51,910 nucleotides of DNA, taken from Candidatus Accumulibacter vicinus (lineage in GTDB: Bacteria; Pseudomonadota; Gammaproteobacteria; Burkholderiales; Rhodocyclaceae). The translations under genes and the position numbers were made by a program. Every line of letters begins with the position of its first letter. Within the stretch, counting starts at the first letter, position 1. The notes beneath the pieces were generated by a model that had not been told where the DNA came from, made no database searches, and saw only the letters and a list, made by a program, of their open reading frames with translations. Of this stretch, positions 50,273-51,910 are shown in pieces. The stretch covers positions 41,821-93,730 of the forward strand of contig DIME01000049.1 in assembly GCA_002425405.1 (NCBI GenBank). Reading direction: 5' to 3'.

Positions 50273-50983
50273 TCATCGCAGTGACTCAGGGCCTTGACCG
50301 CGTAGCGAGATCCGCACACTGGGGCGACCAGCACCATTCCAGCTGAAGTTGATGAATGGTTTGCAGGACATCAGAGCCACCTGCAGCGATCCGATGCAAA
50401 TGAAAGTCAAGGTTTCAAGCACACTGATGCCCAGGCGTCGATGGGACTGAAGGGATTGTCGATTGAACGCCGATATCCGCGAACAACTCCAGTCCACACC
50501 CAGGGCCGCCAGACGCTCGTTTGCCGCATCCCAAAGGCGCGCGAAGGTTCTTCCCATCCTGAAACGCGGCTCGACGTGCACATCGTAGTCCCAGACGGTC
50601 GAGTCTGGTTCACTCAGGACGAAACGACAATGAACCTCATCCTCCTCGTAATGGTCTCGGGCATACCACAGAAAGCCGGCGAAGACTCCCTTGTTAACCG
50701 CCGCCAAGCAGACATGCCCCCTTGCAAAGCGGTATTTCAGAACTTCCGGTGGGCGTGGAAACGCCTCGATAATCGCTGCGTGTGCTGCGATCTCGATCAC
50801 CTTTTCCGTTGCGGAGGGCCGGCAGACCGGGACGAACTCGCGGGAAACGGGTTGGGCGACGATATGGTAGCGGATCAGGCGGCTACGCCCGCCGCTGAGA
50901 GCCTGCATTACCCGGCCAAGAAGATAGAGCATCCCGTTGATGAAGCCAAGGTCGCCAATCGCCGATTTCAAAGAACTGAACAT
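50273..50983 (-). CDS. GNAT-like N-acetyltransferase-type protein
   Basis: The 236-aa product has the general shape of a GNAT domain: WYARDHYEEDEVHCRFVLSEPDST around residue 105-130, DYDVHVEPRFRMGRTFARLWDAANERL (an R/Q-x-x-G-x-G/A-like acetyl-CoA loop, RMGRTFA) and the following ISAFNRQSLQSHRRLGISVLE helix. Such proteins occur in exosortase/EPS gene sets. It is transcribed toward the two hydrolases, 98 bp upstream, so it probably joins them. The substrate is unknown and the call rests on fold-like motifs. Confidence 0.65.
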   Translation of the reverse strand: MFSSLKSAIGDLGFINGMLYLLGRVMQALSGGRSRLIRYHIVAQPVSREFVPVCRPSATEKVIEIAAHAAIIEAFPRPPEVLKYRFARGHVCLAAVNKGVFAGFLWYARDHYEEDEVHCRFVLSEPDSTVWDYDVHVEPRFRMGRTFARLWDAANERLAALGVDWSCSRISAFNRQSLQSHRRLGISVLETLTFICIGSLQVALMSCKPFINFSWNGAGRPSVRISLRGQGPESLR

Positions 50984-51165
50984 CTAACGTGTTCCCCTTG
51001 TTCTGTTTTGTGTGTCCAAACCTGGCCCCTGACGGCCAGAGTCGTTCAATCGACCCCTACTATAGAACGAAGGCTACGCTTTGGGCCGTGACGTATATCC
51101 CACATCAGCGCAAGCACGTATTCGATCATCCATGGATCGCCTATACCGGGCACATGCGCCACATT

Positions 51166-51207
51166 GTTGCAGCGCAACTTTCATAAATGCCTGGCGTTGC
51201 CTATAGT
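51166..51207 (+). promoter_or_regulatory. Possible activator site and promoter of the aldehyde oxidoreductase operon
   Basis: GTTGC-AGC-GCAAC (51166-51178) is a short inverted repeat. TATAGT (51202-51207) could be a -10 with a poor -35 (TTTCAT, 51179-51184) 17 bp upstream. The repeat would sit near -42, fitting an activator. The rest of the 298-bp gap from 50984 shows no gene. Confidence 0.4.
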
Positions 51208-51281
51208 GATCATTCCAGTCGCGGTCGGCGGTGCGACGTCATTCAACAGGATCATCGACACTCAACGGAGGAGACGACGTC

Positions 51282-51755
51282 ATGCAGAAGTCCTTGCACA
51301 TCGATCCGGGCAAATGCACCGGTTGCTTGCAGTGCGAAATGGCCTGCTCTTACGAGCACACCGGGATCTTCAATCCGTCCAAATCGCGAATCAAGGTTTT
51401 CGACTTCCACCACGAAGGCCGCAAGGTGCCCTATACCTGTACGCAGTGCGCGGAAGCTTGGTGTCTCAATGCCTGTCCGGTCGAGGCGATCAAGATCGAC
51501 AGTGGCAGCGGTGCCAAGGTGGTCCTCGAAGCGGTATGCGTGGGCTGCAAGGTGTGCACGATTGCCTGTCCGTTCGGGACGATCAATTACAACCATGACT
51601 CGGGAAAGGTCCAGAAGTGCGACCTCTGTGGTGGTGACCCGGCCTGCGCCACGGCTTGCCCGACCGGCGCCATCACCTACATTGATGCGGACTGGACGGG
51701 TTTGCAACGGATGCGTCAGTGGGCACAGAAAACCGATAGTGCGGCACGCCTTTGA
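51282..51755 (+). CDS. 4Fe-4S ferredoxin-type subunit of aldehyde:ferredoxin oxidoreductase
   Basis: This protein probably moves electrons from the tungsten aldehyde oxidoreductase to another carrier. The 157-aa product (ATG 51282, with GGAGGAG upstream) has four 4Fe-4S motifs: CTGCLQCEMACSYEH, CTQCAEAWCLNACPVEA, CVGCKVCTIACPFGT and CDLCGGDPACATACPTGA. That is the HycB/AorA-type pattern. It ends 12 nt before the catalytic gene. The ORF opens at 51231 but the SD marks the later start. Confidence 0.9.
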   Translation: MQKSLHIDPGKCTGCLQCEMACSYEHTGIFNPSKSRIKVFDFHHEGRKVPYTCTQCAEAWCLNACPVEAIKIDSGSGAKVVLEAVCVGCKVCTIACPFGTINYNHDSGKVQKCDLCGGDPACATACPTGAITYIDADWTGLQRMRQWAQKTDSAARL

Positions 51756-51767
51756 GGAGGAACGATC

Positions 51768-51910
51768 ATGGCCTGGACACGCAAGATTCTTCGCGTCAAC
51801 CTGACCCAGGGGACCTGCAGCAGTGAACCGCTGAACATGGCCTGGGCAGCACAGTATCTCGGCCAGCGCGGGCTGGCCAGCAAATACCTGGTCAGCGAGA
51901 TCGACCCGAA
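51768..51910 (+). CDS. aor: Aldehyde ferredoxin oxidoreductase, catalytic subunit (N-terminal part)
   Basis: The frame runs out of the window after 47 codons. The 47 residues visible (KILRVNLTQGTCSSEPLN, QYLGQRGLASKYLVSEID) match the N-terminus of the tungsten-containing aldehyde:ferredoxin oxidoreductase family, which oxidises aldehydes to acids with reduction of ferredoxin. AGGAGG lies 8 nt before the ATG at 51768. The preceding 4Fe-4S gene supports the call. Tungsten and Fe-S ligands are outside the window. Confidence 0.82.
   Translation, partial: MAWTRKILRVNLTQGTCSSEPLNMAWAAQYLGQRGLASKYLVSEIDP

Noticed and set aside
50104..50337. Small frame between the GNAT-like gene and hydrolase 2
   Set aside because: Overlaps both genes, has no Shine-Dalgarno sequence and no recognisable motif.
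51140..51180. Sigma-54 promoter before the aldehyde oxidoreductase operon
   Set aside because: GC and TTGC elements are present but the 10-bp GG-GC spacing of -24/-12 promoters is not met.
1..51910. CRISPR arrays, insertion sequences and prophage genes
   Set aside because: No array of regularly spaced repeats, no transposase or integrase reading frame, and no phage structural gene was seen.

Overview
This 51.9-kb window looks like the replication-origin side of a betaproteobacterial chromosome. The order gyrB-dnaN-dnaA | rpmH-rnpA-yidD-yidC-mnmE, the divergent rluC/rne pair and the rpmF-plsX-fabH-fabD-fabG-acpP-fabF cluster are typical of that class. Paired Pit phosphate transporters with PhoU-like DUF47 partners, indolepyruvate:ferredoxin oxidoreductase, an aldehyde:ferredoxin oxidoreductase operon and exosortase-A-associated hydrolases point to Rhodocyclales, possibly the polyphosphate-accumulating 'Candidatus Accumulibacter'. 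The genus is an inference from gene content, not from a database match. No insertion sequence, integrase, prophage or CRISPR array is visible.

Layout. 1-9.5 kb: gyrB, dnaN and dnaA on the minus strand, with DnaA boxes and an AT-rich stretch between dnaN and dnaA, then the divergent rpmH-mnmE operon. 9.6-14.2 kb: dsbD and cutA (minus), two Hsp20 genes behind a sigma-32-like promoter, and divergent cbpA-cbpM. 14.2-17.2 kb: iorAB under a possible FNR-type promoter, and tRNA-Val(CAC). 17.2-19.3 kb: an overlapping pair of unassigned genes, a P-loop NTPase and a PPP-type phosphatase with an FHA-like N-terminal region. 19.4-24.1 kb: two PiT transporters and three DUF47 proteins. 24.2-28.5 kb: a ParA ATPase, a small protein with an Ala/Lys/Pro-rich tail and a ribbon-helix-helix-like end, upstream repeats, and a MalT-type regulator. 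28.6-34.9 kb: acyltransferase, YlqF GTPase, methyltransferase, small membrane protein, galU, nadB and a YgfX-like protein. 34.9-42.7 kb: type II fatty acid synthesis genes with rpmF, yceD, maf and an RsmI-like methylase. 42.7-48.3 kb: sppA, a Rieske protein, rluC and rne. 48.3-51.9 kb: two exosortase-A-associated hydrolases, a GNAT-like protein, and divergently an aldehyde oxidoreductase iron-sulfur subunit followed by the truncated catalytic subunit.

How the parts fit. Most of the window is housekeeping: replication, RNA processing, membrane insertion and lipid synthesis. The accessory parts match an organism that cycles phosphate and works anaerobically: phosphate uptake by Pit, ferredoxin-linked 2-oxoacid and aldehyde oxidation, and FNR-like boxes. 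The observations most worth following are the ParA/RHH-like cassette with iterons upstream of its promoter; the Pit paralogue that has lost both signature aspartates; the FHA-like phosphatase/NTPase pair; a dispersed intergenic repeat present at four places; and a long hairpin in the rne leader.
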